Shown: positions 19,022 through 33,311 of the stretch, in pieces
Numbering within the stretch: position 1 is the first letter of the stretch
How the letters are laid out: each line of letters opens with the position of its first letter
Assembly (NCBI GenBank): GCA_949358305.1
Contig: OX442319.1
Location: 9,114,001-9,178,000 of the forward strand
Source of the DNA: Strigamia acuminata
Lineage: Eukaryota > Arthropoda > Chilopoda > Geophilomorpha > Linotaeniidae
Reading direction: 5' to 3'
Length of the DNA stretch: 64,000 nt
Position numbers and translations under genes: made by a program
Notes under the pieces: generated by a model
Told to the model about the DNA's origin: nothing
Databases searched by the model: none
Seen by the model: the letters and a program-made list of their open reading frames with translations, nothing else

Positions 19022-20656
19022 CTATAAAATACAAATACTGTTTATTTTTAAAATTTTGTGGTATAGTTAGTACCTGTATCACTTTTCACGACTTTACTTT
19101 AGCAAAATCTCAAAAATTGTAGCAAAATCTCAAAAAATATGACGGGTTGGTTGCCGGTGCGGTGTGCCTTCGTGGCACCCCCGCAACGGGCTGGACATGT
19201 CTGCTTTAGACTTCATTCTTGGCATTGCACACATTTATAAATTTTCTTAAAGTTATAATAAAAAATTCCGTTTTTTAATCGTATTTTACGTGAGTATGCG
19301 TCCCAAACCAGTGTCTTCAGTCCCCTGATTGCACTGGCAAAGACCATACCAGTCACAGAATAATAAACACAGCAATTGCAGCTTATTTATTGGTAAAATG
19401 TTTAAAATGTTTAAAATTTATAAAAATGGCATAAAAATTGTTAAAAATGTATTAAAATGTTTGACTAATGTGTCAAAATCTTAGAAAATTATTTAAAATC
19501 ACAAAAATTAAAAAATTAACCATCCTAACACATGTATATTGTAAAAAATTTAACGAAAAAATTTGTCACGGGCACGTCTACCCGCCTATTTTTTAGAATA
19601 ACCCGATCTTATTTCTTATAATATTTTCTCATTTCTCTCACTTGTGATGATTCATCTCTATTGCTCATCTTCATTTAATGAATGCGCAATCCGGACGATG
19701 CGCATATCATTATTCTTAACAATCGAACTCCTATTTTCACCTTTCCACCCCCTTCTCTAATTGATCTGACCAGTCACGTGACTGAGTTTTCTTCTTTCCA
19801 ATCATCCTAAGTTTAATTACTTCTTCTTATGCTCTCTATCGGATAACACCATTTTCCCTTAGTAACATTTAGATTTAGTCTTCTATTATTTGCGCCTTCA
19901 ACAAGCGCCCTCACATCTAACCCTATTGCGCCATTTTCTAAGCCGCCATTTTTTATATTATCACTGCCCGATGATATCCCCTTTCCAACTTTAGGTAATG
20001 TCATCGTGCTTTCATTCTTTTACGACTACAAACACCCGCCGTAAGCAAGGAACTGTCCAATATAAATTATGTTAGTCAAACGCGAGTATTAGGTTTCCTG
20101 AGTTTCTGGATGTCCTCATTTGAAGGAAACAAGGTTTAGGGAAATCTACGAACTTTGCCCATACATATTGCGCGAATTAGTTTTTACGCGATATTTGTTT
20201 AGAATTAATTATACCAACAGAATTAATCGTGACAAATTTTATAAATTTTCTTCTGTCGACTGCGCTATTGTGGCTGAGTCCATTAGAACTCAAACCTCCT
20301 TTTTCATGCAGAAATTTGATCACAAATACATCCTCTTGCCAACCAAGCAAAATTTTAAAATTTTGAATTTCCTGAGACTGGGCGTGGCACAAAAATGAGC
20401 GTGAAAAGGTGTTGATTGTTTACAATGTCTGGTGCAGCAGTGGCGATTGGCTGGTGATCTGTAATGACGCTGTGGGAAAAATATAAGCGACTAGGACTGA
20501 CTAATGCTTTGACTTGATCTATTGCGTGTTCTTGGGGTTTTTTTGGCTGTCTGCCACAATAACGTAACTTTTATTTCACTTTATTTTATTTTAATACACT
20601 CACTGCTATGCTAACGTCGCTCTTGCGGTAAGCAGTAATCGAAAAGAATCCATCCC
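19022..20656. other. Intergenic, no gene recognised
   Basis: AT-rich with repeated TTAAAAATGT-type runs at 19390-19480, also found near 23830-23940. A GC-rich patch lies at 19141-19200. A 63-codon minus-strand frame at 19813-20004 has no recognisable domain. From 20551 the sequence is the duplicated 3' flank of the LRR gene. Confidence 0.5.
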
Positions 20657-22033
20657 TTACCAGCCACCAAAGGGGTCTGCTGGCCTATCATAACGGTCTG
20701 TAATAAGCACATCCAAGTTCTTGCTCTTCACATACTTCTGAATTTTAGAAATATTAGAATCGATATTACCACAATAATCGCAGCACAACACATTGAGCGG
20801 ATTTTGCATTTCCAACAACGCAATGATCGAGCTTACATTAATGGAATGACACCGAAATAAATATAAAGACTTGAGCTTCCGAAATGCGTTCGATGTAACA
20901 AGTTCGCAAACCAAACCGTCACTAAATGTGGGACATTTAGATAGTCCCAAATATTCCAAATTAGGGCACACCAATAACGTTTTCATCTGTAATTCCGTTA
21001 TGAGCCTGCTTGGATTCATAAAGATTTCCAGAAAGCGAAGTTTTTTGAAGATAACGCGCTGCGAAGTAGCAGTTAGCATGTAAATGGTACATATTCTCAT
21101 TGCCAATTTTTCCAACATAGGACAGGCACGATCAACAAGCATAATATCGACTAAGTTAATTTTGAATAGCTCTAGACTGGTCAATCGTTGCGTTACATCG
21201 TTATGCAATCTCGAGAATACATCGGTGGCAAAATTCACATCCCAATTGAAAGGTGTGATTGTTACTTTGCGTAAATTAGGAAAAGTGCTGGTGAGAAAAG
21301 CGATGTTTTCACTATTGGACCTGACCAATGGCGTTCCTTCGAGAGAGTAAGTACGCAGAGTATTGTTTGCATTGAATTGTTGTCTCAGCATCCGAAACAA
21401 TTCATCCCAGTGATAAAGCGTTTCAAACACTTTTAACAATGGCATTGTGTTTAGGATGAACAAACACGCTTCTGGTGTGACACTGAAAGAGGAGATACTC
21501 AAATTCCTTAATTCTTTGCAACCGGTCAATGTACGGGCCCCTACGTCGGTCACATCGAAGCAGAAATCAAGATTAAGATGGGTCAATTGTTGGCAATTTT
21601 CACCGATTGTAGCTACAACTTGATCCGTGATTTCTCTTCTATCTTTTAAGTTTAAGTATCGAACTTGTGGCAAGTTTTTTAGTAATTGGATTAGACTTAC
21701 GGGAGGAATGTCTGCTTCGTTCGGAAATCGTTCTAAGCTTAAAAATTGAAGGTTTCTACAAACCCGGGTTATTTTGTCCAGTACTGGAGCCACGTTGACA
21801 CCAAATTGATTCAAACTGCGTAATGATCTGGTGCCTTTACGTATAAAAATGTTTGGATTCAGTGGTGGATTGGTACAGGTTCGTTGCATTTTTCCTATCG
21901 GTTTTCGACTACGTATGTTATCGACGATTGTGGAAGGTTTGTTTTCTAGTTTTTCTTGCATCGTATCGAGATTACTGATTACCGTATTTATACATAAATT
22001 TTCTAGACTTGCTGGTGATTTTCGGAACGGCAT
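20657..22033 (-). CDS. LRR protein, second intact copy (458 aa)
   Basis: A single-exon frame from ATG at 22033 to TAA at 20657, colinear with 5590-6963. It has the same head (MPFRKSPASLENLC) and the same repeats (RYLNLKDR, LTHLNLDFC, LRNLSIS, KLKSLYLFRC), with scattered substitutions mostly on the variable positions of the repeats. There is one extra residue near position 210 (VFETLYHWDELF). It shares its 3' flank and an upstream block with the first copy, so gene and flanks were duplicated together. The function is as uncertain as for its paralog. Confidence 0.85.
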   Translation of the reverse strand: MPFRKSPASLENLCINTVISNLDTMQEKLENKPSTIVDNIRSRKPIGKMQRTCTNPPLNPNIFIRKGTRSLRSLNQFGVNVAPVLDKITRVCRNLQFLSLERFPNEADIPPVSLIQLLKNLPQVRYLNLKDRREITDQVVATIGENCQQLTHLNLDFCFDVTDVGARTLTGCKELRNLSISSFSVTPEACLFILNTMPLLKVFETLYHWDELFRMLRQQFNANNTLRTYSLEGTPLVRSNSENIAFLTSTFPNLRKVTITPFNWDVNFATDVFSRLHNDVTQRLTSLELFKINLVDIMLVDRACPMLEKLAMRICTIYMLTATSQRVIFKKLRFLEIFMNPSRLITELQMKTLLVCPNLEYLGLSKCPTFSDGLVCELVTSNAFRKLKSLYLFRCHSINVSSIIALLEMQNPLNVLCCDYCGNIDSNISKIQKYVKSKNLDVLITDRYDRPADPFGGW

Positions 22034-22794
22034 GACGACAAACTTCTGGAGTTAACGTGCTGGTATGTGTGTAGTTGACTGACAAGAAGTGGTTAAATAT
22101 AAGTCTTAATTTTAGGACAACGTCATATGAACGTGTATTTTCTTTACTTTACGGTTTGTTTTAACGGAATCATGGCACGGTTACGAAAATGCGCTTCTCG
22201 TTCTTAGGAAGTTGTCCTAAAATTACAATTTTGCAGCTATAAAATACTAAAGACATTGAAAAGCAAGCCTAAAAGGTGCTCTTTTGTGCATAAAAAGTGT
22301 ATTTTTTAAAGTAAAAACTGTGCCTGGGAAGTGCCAAATTCTTTTGCTACGGCTCCGATCATCTTAAATTAAAAATTGACCCGTCGTTCTGATTTTGATG
22401 GCACTTAGTTTCGGGGTTTCTAACACTGTTTCCTGTCAGTTTCCAATCTTCTCTTCAGCTGTCCCTTACCTTTCCTGCTCTGCTACGAACGATTTTACCG
22501 AGTTTTAATTTATTCGCATTCTTGTGTGTGCATATTTTCAAGTAGATTCAACAAAAAAAATATTAACAATTTAATTCACATTTTATTTGCACGAAATTTG
22601 AAAATTTAGTCATTATTCTTTAATTTTTTAGTATTAAGATAAAAATATTACTTCCTAGAAAATTGGACTCAATAAGTGTCCCATTCCCCATCACATTAAA
22701 AGCAGCCATCTTGTAGTTGAAAATTAGCATAAGTGATTTTAATAACGTGAAAGTACAGGCGGCGCTCGTGTAAGCGAGCGCGTCATAAAAGAAG
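22034..22794. other. Shared 5' flank and duplicated block
   Basis: 22100-22260 is the LRR-associated upstream block. 22262-22663 is the second copy of 7300-7709, which at that place leads into the receptor gene. Here it leads into unrelated sequence and a broken LRR copy instead. Confidence 0.6.
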
Positions 22795-23532
22795 AGCGAT
22801 GTCTTCATTATTATTCACGCACACTGTCGTTTGTTCGATTGAGTAAGTACGCAGAGTATTGTTTGCATTGAATTGTTGTTTCAGCATCGGAAGCAACTCA
22901 TACAAGTGATCATTATCAAACACTTTTAACAAGGGCGTTTCGTTTAGAATGAGTAAACACGCTTCCCGTGTGACCCGGGTAGCGCAGATACTCAAATTCC
23001 TTAATTATTTGCAACCGGTCAATGTACGGGCCCCATCATCGGTGACTTTGGTGCATAAATCAAGATTAAGATGGGTCAATTGTTGGCAGTTTTCACCAAT
23101 TGTAGCTACAACTTGATCTGTGATTTCATTTCTGTTCATTAAGTTTAAGTATCGAATTTGTGGCAAGTTTTTTAGTAGTTGGATTAGACTTATGGGAGGA
23201 ATGTCTGGATCGTTCGAAAAGCGTCGTAAGCTTAAATATTGAAGATTTCTACAAATCTTGGCTATTTTGTCCAGTACAGGAATCACATTGAGACCAAATT
23301 GGCTCAAACTGGATAATGATCTGGTGCTCTCACGTATAAAAACGTTTGGATTCAGTGGTGGATTAGTACAGGTCCGTTGCATTTTACGTACCGGTACCGG
23401 TAGTCGACTACGTATGTTATTGACGATTGTGGAAGGTTGGTTCTCCAGTTTCTCTTGCATCGAATCGAGATTACTGATTACCGTATTTATACATAAACTT
23501 TCAAGACTTGCTGGTAATTTTCTGCACGGCAT
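22795..23532 (-). pseudogene. LRR gene, broken by nonsense codon and truncation
   Basis: The ATG at 23532 opens a frame (MPCRKLPASLESLC) colinear with the intact paralogs. At 23002-23004 a GAA found in paralogs (GCKELRNLSI) is TAA. Homology continues in frame to about 22795 (NNEDIA) and then stops abruptly, so the C-terminal half is missing. A 6-bp (2-codon) duplication (PVPVRKM) is also present. Not functional as a full protein. Confidence 0.85.
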
Positions 23533-24196
23533 GACGAAACACTTCTGGCAATTAACGTGTGTAGATGACTGACAAGAAGTGGTTAAATATGTCTTAATTT
23601 TAGGACAACGTCATATAAACGTGTATTTTCGCTACTTTTACGTTTTGTTTTAACGGAATTATGTTTACGGTAACGAAAATGTGCTTCTCGTCCTTAGGAA
23701 ATTGTCCTACCAGTAGGATTAAACTTTGCGTCAAGGTTAAACCGAGAATTGCTTTGGTGTTTTATTAATGTTCCAGCATTCTAGACAGCTCATGTTGTTT
23801 AAAATGTTGAAAAAATGTTGAAAAAATGGTGAAAAATGTTGAAAAAAATGTTTAAAAGCGTTAAAAATGTTTAAAAATGGTATAAAAATTGTTAAAAATG
23901 TATTTCCGTATGAAAATGGTATAAAAATTGTTAAAAATGTATTTCCTTTTGAAAACGTTATCAGTTGTTATTCTTATGTCAAATATGAATAGCAATAACA
24001 AGAATACGCTTATTACATAAGCAATGTGTGAATTTTTCTTTTTATACACTTTAATCCCAAATGGTTCAAAAAATTACAATTTTGAAATCAGGATTACATG
24101 TGTTAATGTTATTTTTAATAAAAATGTAAAGTTTCACCTTGTGAAACAAACCGCTAAAATATATTTTTATTGTAAAGTAAATATTGATATAAATGT
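23533..24196. other. AT-rich intergenic sequence
   Basis: The first 180 bp are the LRR upstream block. The rest is AT-rich with repeated GTTGAAAAAATG and TATAAAAATTGTTAAAAATG motifs. The end is the 3' untranslated region of Merlin (minus strand). Confidence 0.5.
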
Positions 24197-27873
<3,677 letters not shown>

Positions 27874-28776
27874 TTTGTGGTTGAGAAATAAGTGTGCAAT
27901 TGTAAACAGTTGAGGTCAACTCATTGGGTTGGAGGCTACTAGTGCTTGTGTTTGTTGGGGGGGATGATCCGGGTTGTTCTGTGGGTATGAAACAATGCAA
28001 TTGATCGAGGTTTCACGTGTTTGGGATCGAATTAAACGGTGGGAATCTTTCGGAGGTTTGTAGTTGCTGCTGTCATGTTCCTCTTTTGTGCCGCTTGGAG
28101 GGAGTAGTCGATGAAAGGAATTTTTGTGATTTAGGTCAAGCTCGCTTTGGGTTGTGAGGTCTCTGAATGTGAGTTTGGTATATGGAAAAGGACTAAAAAG
28201 AGAATAGTTCGTTCAATGAGTGTTGATTGGTTTAGATTGTGTTATTAATTTTTTTTTTTAAATTAAAAAATAGATTCTTTTTTGTTTGAAGCTATCGTGA
28301 ATTAAAAATTAATGAATAGTGTTTTATTTTGTCACCAGAGTGGTGTTTTGAACGTATAGTTCTGCATCGAGGAGACATAGCCTCACAGTTGGCCAATCAC
28401 ATCGCTCCATGCATCTTGGGCAACAGTACGGCGCCAAACTCGATTTTTGGACAGTTTAATCCGATGCGTAGGACTAGAAAATTTGTTTTTACACGAAAAA
28501 GCATGAATTTCTCACCAATAAAATTTATATACACCTAAAAACTTTGTATTTACACAAAAATAATTTGTTTCCTTCTGAAATTATTTGATCACAACACAAC
28601 ACAGCACAAATTAATATGGGATTGCACAAAGTACTGCAGGAAAGCTACAAGGAGGTCAATTTGTGCCACAACTCAACGATACGTATTAGCGACGTACAGC
28701 GTGACCGTTTAATCAAAGTAACTCATTCAATATTCATTTCCGGAACGTTCAAACGATGTATCATCTACATCAGATG
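27874..28776. other. Divergent intergenic region between Merlin and the RRM gene
   Basis: About 27874-28200 is the likely 5' untranslated and promoter side of Merlin (minus strand). The rest carries no recognised gene. GATCACAACACAACACAGC occurs at about 28588 and again at 28806, the second inside the leader of the RRM gene. Confidence 0.45.
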
Positions 28777-28785
28777 TATATAAAG
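28777..28785 (+). promoter_or_regulatory. TATA box of the RRM gene
   Basis: TATATAAAG stands about 88 bp before the ATG at 28866, which suggests transcription starts near 28808. Confidence 0.55.
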
Positions 28786-28865
28786 CTCTCGTTACGATTA
28801 AACTGATCACAACACAACACAGCTGTGCACACAAACACCTAAAACACTTTGAATTCGCCTCCGTA

Positions 28866-29420
28866 ATGAATTCTCCTAAAACTTCTAAGCGCGGCGAACG
28901 AGAAATAATTCAAGCTTCTAGACCTTCGAAAGATGAAGTCAATTCCCGATCCGTTTACGTAAGCAATTTGGATTACGGCGCAACTTGCGAGCAACTGAAA
29001 CAGCACTTTCGTGGCTGCGGGTCAGTTCAACAAGTGGTCATACCGCGTGACAGGCGAACAGGCCGGTCCAAAGGCATCGCGTACGTCGAATTTAATGAAA
29101 AACACTCGGTGGATGCAGCTTTGGTTCTGCATAATTCCTTTTTCAGCCAGAGATATATCAGGGTGTACACAAAACGCTCCCAAAACAAGCGGGAAAATGA
29201 AAGCGGCGCGGTAGTTGAAAGGGTTTCGGCAAAAAAGAGGTCGAGGGATGATGAGGAAGACCAAAAAACGTTGAAGAAGTTAAAAGTTGTGGTTGAATCA
29301 GTTGGGAAACGAGCGAAAGTTCAAAAAAACAAACGATTGATTGTGAAGAAAAAAGGGGCGATTGCTGGTGAGATGTGGAGGAAATTAATCGAAGATCCGG
29401 AACGGTGGCCGAGGGATTAA
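28866..29420 (+). CDS. PABPN1-like RRM protein (184 aa), intronless
   Basis: Starts at ATG 28866 and ends TAA 29420. One RNA-recognition motif spans about residues 27-105: RNP2 is VYVSNL and RNP1 is KGIAYVEF. The lead-in SRSVYVSNLDYGATCEQL and CGSVQQVVIPRD are characteristic of nuclear poly(A)-binding protein PABPN1. The N-terminal helical and the C-terminal arginine-rich parts of true PABPN1 are absent. Instead there is a lysine-rich tail (KRSRDDEEDQKTLKKLK) with likely nuclear-localisation signals. The lack of introns suggests an old retrocopy that gained its own promoter (TATA upstream). Binding to poly(A) is inferred from the family. Confidence 0.85.
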   Translation: MNSPKTSKRGEREIIQASRPSKDEVNSRSVYVSNLDYGATCEQLKQHFRGCGSVQQVVIPRDRRTGRSKGIAYVEFNEKHSVDAALVLHNSFFSQRYIRVYTKRSQNKRENESGAVVERVSAKKRSRDDEEDQKTLKKLKVVVESVGKRAKVQKNKRLIVKKKGAIAGEMWRKLIEDPERWPRD

Positions 29421-29511
29421 ATGGAATACTCAACTCGACTCGTGACACGTTTTGCCGATTTCGGCTCATCAATCTTTAGATTTAAAATTAAAAAAATTAA
29501 AAAAGAAATTT

Positions 29512-29628
29512 GTCAGAAGTGGGATTTGAACCCACGCCCACATTCGTGGACCAGAAATCACATGACCAATTAATTTGATTGGCAAGTTTACTTGAGTCTG
29601 GCGCCTTAGACCGCTCGGCCATCCTGAC
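29512..29628 (-). tRNA. trnL-CAA: tRNA-Leu(CAA) with intron
   Basis: On the minus strand it starts GTCAGGATGGCCGAGCGG and ends with the matching acceptor arm CTTCTGAC. A long variable arm marks a class II tRNA. Anticodon CAA is at 29592-29594 (GACTCAAG), followed directly by an intron of about 34 nt in the anticodon loop, as in most animal tRNA-Leu(CAA) genes. The T arm GGGTTCAAATCCC is intact. Confidence 0.95.
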
Positions 29629-31544
29629 CTTATTTTTGTCTGACCACATTTATCCACTTAAACCAAGTCACAGAAAATTTAAATTAAAGAAAGCCAAATT
29701 TTCCAATCGCATTTACACAGCAAATCCAAATTATTATTTTTAACCTCAAATTTCTAATTTAAACTTGCCACCAATATATTTCCACCGATGCAGAACTATT
29801 TTGAACGTGGGTTGTAACCTTGGTTACAACTCATTTGTTTACTTTGCTGTTCAGCATTGGCGGTCGAAGGTGGTTTGTTTTTTCTTAGCTTTAAATTATT
29901 TTGGTTTAGTTTAGTCTTTCTTTGAAATTTATTCCCTTCATTCATGTGGGTAAGAATTGGTGTTCGTTATTGAATCTCCCAGATTCGCACCAGGTTTTTA
30001 TTTTTCTTTGAAAGTGATTTACTGTATTCTTATTCTTTTTCCTCTGCGCCGTTTTAGGCCTAATTAGGCTTAGCTAGTTCGAAATCGATGAATTTCCGAT
30101 TATTGTCTTTCTGTGATCGAAACTTTCTAGGGAATTAATTTCTATCTTTCTTTCCAAAGTAGTTTCTTGTTTCTAAAAAAAAAATCCCTTTCTTGAGCAA
30201 ATCTAAGGCAAAATATTTCTTGTCATTGTGTAGGCCTATTTCTGGTGAAAGATTGTTCCTAGACTTTGCTGATTTTGCACGTTATAATAGGATTCCATTG
30301 CTGATGATTTTCTTGACTACTTGAATTAAATGGTTTCAAATCATATCCAACAAATAGTTCTTCAACTTGAGAAAAAGTGGTTTGGTTTAAATAATTTGTT
30401 CATGTTTGTTTCAGTGCAGACAAGGCCCTCTTATACTCTTAATTACGAAATGATACAAATACAAATATTGATTTTAATGTCTAACCATTCCTCGTCGTCG
30501 GGCCGTGCGCTCAGCGTTGGTTTTTTCTTCTTTGCAGGATTTTGGCTGTTTGGTAGACGATTGTCTTTTTTTTTGGGGCTTCTTGTTGTTGGTTGCCGGG
30601 CTTTCTCCTCTTCTTGCTGCCAGGCTTTTTCTGCTCAGCGTTGCCGGAGAATTTGCAGTTATTTTGCCTGGTTTAAATTCTTTTGGTTTAGAATTGTATC
30701 TATTGGTTTGACTGCAAAATCAGCAAATATTAGTAAATATTAGCTTACTTTTGAAAAATGGAACGGCTGCAGTGACATTTAAAAAAAAAACCTCTAACAT
30801 ACTTACTCCACCATAATCTACTATTTGATTGTGGTCAGCCTGCTAAATGAGTTAACAACTGTTTGAACTGTTCCCATTGGAACATGACTCTAGTTCATTT
30901 AACAGGAGTTGTTTCTGCAGGCACAGATCTACATGGCAACAGTTGTTGTGTTCTATTCTAATCTAAAAATTTTACAAAACGCCAACAACTGAGAGATGGC
31001 TCCTCTTCCACAAACGTGCCCTAATGGAAGTAACGAATTCCTGGTTATAAAAAATACTTAAGAAAAGGGCAATATAAATTTAAAAAATGTTTTTTACCTG
31101 CTTAAAGCACATCTTCGGTGCCGCAAATCCATTCATCCAAATCTTGTTTACTTGTTTAGTAATTTACTCAACGGTAAATCGAGTCAAGACCTCAGCCTGA
31201 ATTAAAGTCCACATTACTAATTGCTGAACCGGCAATAACTCTCTGATTTGAAACGCAACTGTTAAGATGTATGTATTTTCCAGGGGAGGAAATTCTTCGA
31301 AATTTATTCCATGTCTGCCAGAATTAATAAAATAAGTTAAAAATCTAAATCATTCAAAATGCTCGTTTATACGCAACTTAAATAACGACGGCAAATACAG
31401 AAAAGCAAAAAACAAATAAATAAAAGTCCAGCAACGATTGCGAATGTGTCGGTAAGTTGGATTTCAAACAAAAATTTAATTTTGGTCGGTAGCCCATTCC
31501 CCATTTTAAATTTTAACAAAAATGGTTTTGCGCACAGTATAGAG
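29629..31544. other. Intergenic, repeat traces, no gene recognised
   Basis: The segment TTTTGCCTGGTTTAAATTC at about 30662 is shared with about 10589, linking this area to the repeat field. CT-rich stretches lie at 30000-30200 and 30530-30640. No coding gene is supported. Confidence 0.5.
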
Positions 31545-31834
31545 CAGGGTTTCCCAAACGGTGAGGCGCGACCTGATTATTGGTGGGGCGCACCCATCAT
31601 ACATGCTTAAATAAAACAAGCTTATTTTGCAAACTTTTGTAAATTTTTACGCAAAATTATATAAAATTCTATCAAAAATTGTACAAAGTTTTATGCAAAA
31701 TTATATAAAAATTTCTTTTTTCTTTTTAGTAGTATATTTTTTAAAAATTTAATGCACTGGTAGATGAAGTGGGGCTCAGAAGATCGCCTTGCTTAAAAAG
31801 TGGGGAGCGATGCTAAAACGTTTGGGAACCCCTG
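31545..31834. mobile_element. hAT-type MITE (290 bp)
   Basis: The ends are CAGGGTTTCCCAAACG and CGTTTGGGAACCCCTG, typical of hAT superfamily termini. They are flanked by a perfect 8-bp duplication GTATAGAG (31537-31544 and 31835-31842). No coding capacity. Confidence 0.9.
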
Positions 31835-31842
31835 GTATAGAG

Positions 31843-32553
31843 TATACTTCATGGGTCGAGAATCCTAAATAGTGGCTACTGCATCCTGACAATGAGTTCG
31901 TGGGAGAATTCTTGTGCTATCCCAGTGTTAGGTATGCTAACATCTGTTTAATGTTATCAAAAGCACCCTGCTGCTCCATATCCCATCAGACACATACATA
32001 GAATGGATTCATGGATTTATAATTATGCAACACCTAAAAATTACATTTTTGCTATAACAATATAAAAAAAAATTTCCTTTCAACGAAAACTTCTTAAAAT
32101 CTTGTAAAAACACATGTTATAATCAAACAGTATAAAGAAATTTATTGTTGGAAAGAATTTTTGGCTGTAACACATAATTTGTGGGTGGATTTATAATTAT
32201 GAAACGCACCTTATGTATTTTGTTTCTATTTCTGATTACATTTTTTAAAGTTTAAAAACAACCAACTTCTATTTTTCAATATGAATTCTAAGCATTCAAA
32301 TGATTACACTTTGCTGCAGGTGCTCAAATTGATTTATATGCAAAAATCAGTTTTAGTGTTTAGGAAAAACAAAAGTTTAATTTGTAGACACTAAATGCCA
32401 CTTTGGGCAAAAAATTGACCATTTGATTTGAAGACACGGAATATTTTAGCAAATATTATTTAGAAATAATTCTATTTATACACTGCAGTGTTCTCCAATG
32501 TACTAGTAAAAAGCCTACAATTACATTTTCCGTGTGTCATAACCGTCACGTCC
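31843..32553. other. AT-rich intergenic, nothing recognised
   Basis: No open frame or RNA gene is supported between the MITE and the TFIIB-like pseudogene. Confidence 0.5.
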
Positions 32554-33019
32554 TTAGGTTGAGAATAGTTTAATGGTTACGTACATTGCGGGTAGCTTAG
32601 CGATCGGAATGTCGAACACGAAAACATCCGGAAACATTTGCGCTGCTTTGGGGTAGATGAGCTTACAAATCTTCGAAATGGTCGCCTCACTTACCCCGAC
32701 CACTTCCCCAATCTCTTTTCCGCACTTTTTCTCCCCCGAAGCCAGGCACGCCAAGTAAAGAGCTGCCCCCGCGATCGAAAGCGGACTTCTCCCGCCTAAA
32801 CTGTCCAGAATAGCCGCTCTTTCTGCAATGCAGATGGCTGCTCGTCGCACTGTGATGTCCAGATCCAATTTTCCGCAAAATATGGTCATAAAATCCGCGC
32901 CCTTTCCCGTTTCACTCCCAACATCCTCACGATCAACTTGAAACATCGTCCAATGATTTTCACATAGACTTTGGAAACGGCGCAGATTTCCTTGAGGGAT
33001 CTCGGGACTTTATCCTGTT
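32554..33019 (-). pseudogene. TFIIB-like retropseudogene
   Basis: Starting at about 33019 the minus strand encodes [13 protein letters not shown] and [10 protein letters not shown], the end of the first cyclin fold of transcription factor IIB. The frame then shifts and continues as the second cyclin fold: DITVRRAAICIAERAAILD, GRSPLSIAGAALYLACLASG, KEIGEVVGVSEATI, LIYPKAAQMFP. The normal end KLPQL is replaced by a short foreign tail. The zinc ribbon and the start of the first fold are missing and there are no introns, so this is a truncated and frameshifted retrocopy. Confidence 0.75.
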
Positions 33020-33062
33020 TGCACGCAAAGTTTTATCGGAAAGTTATTTTAAAGCAGAAACT

Positions 33063-33311
33063 GTGGACGGAATTGAATGTGGTAAACACAAATCGAAATT
33101 GGGTTCGTCTTGCGTCGAAATGATGCATAAATCGATGGAAAAGAGTGACGTGTCTAGTAAAAGTGAAGTCACTGCTGTTTGGCGACCAAGTTTGCCGGAT
33201 ATTTTATGTAACAAATTGAGTAAACATCCGAGTTTGACCAAACTATATCGTGCAGGAATTGTGTCGCAAAATGTTGCTAAGTTTCGTAGGGAATCTCATA
33301 ATTGCGTTTAA
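33063..33311 (+). CDS. Unrecognised 3' exon-like frame (82 codons)
   Basis: An open frame with no ATG at its left end reads SEVTAVWRPSLPDILCNKL and ends at TAA 33311. An AG (TTTAAAGCAG) near 33055 could be an acceptor, and AATAAA follows at about 33350. It may be the last exon of a gene or element remnant. No upstream exon was found because the TFIIB-like remnant lies there on the other strand. Confidence 0.25.
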   Translation: MDGIECGKHKSKLGSSCVEMMHKSMEKSDVSSKSEVTAVWRPSLPDILCNKLSKHPSLTKLYRAGIVSQNVAKFRRESHNCV

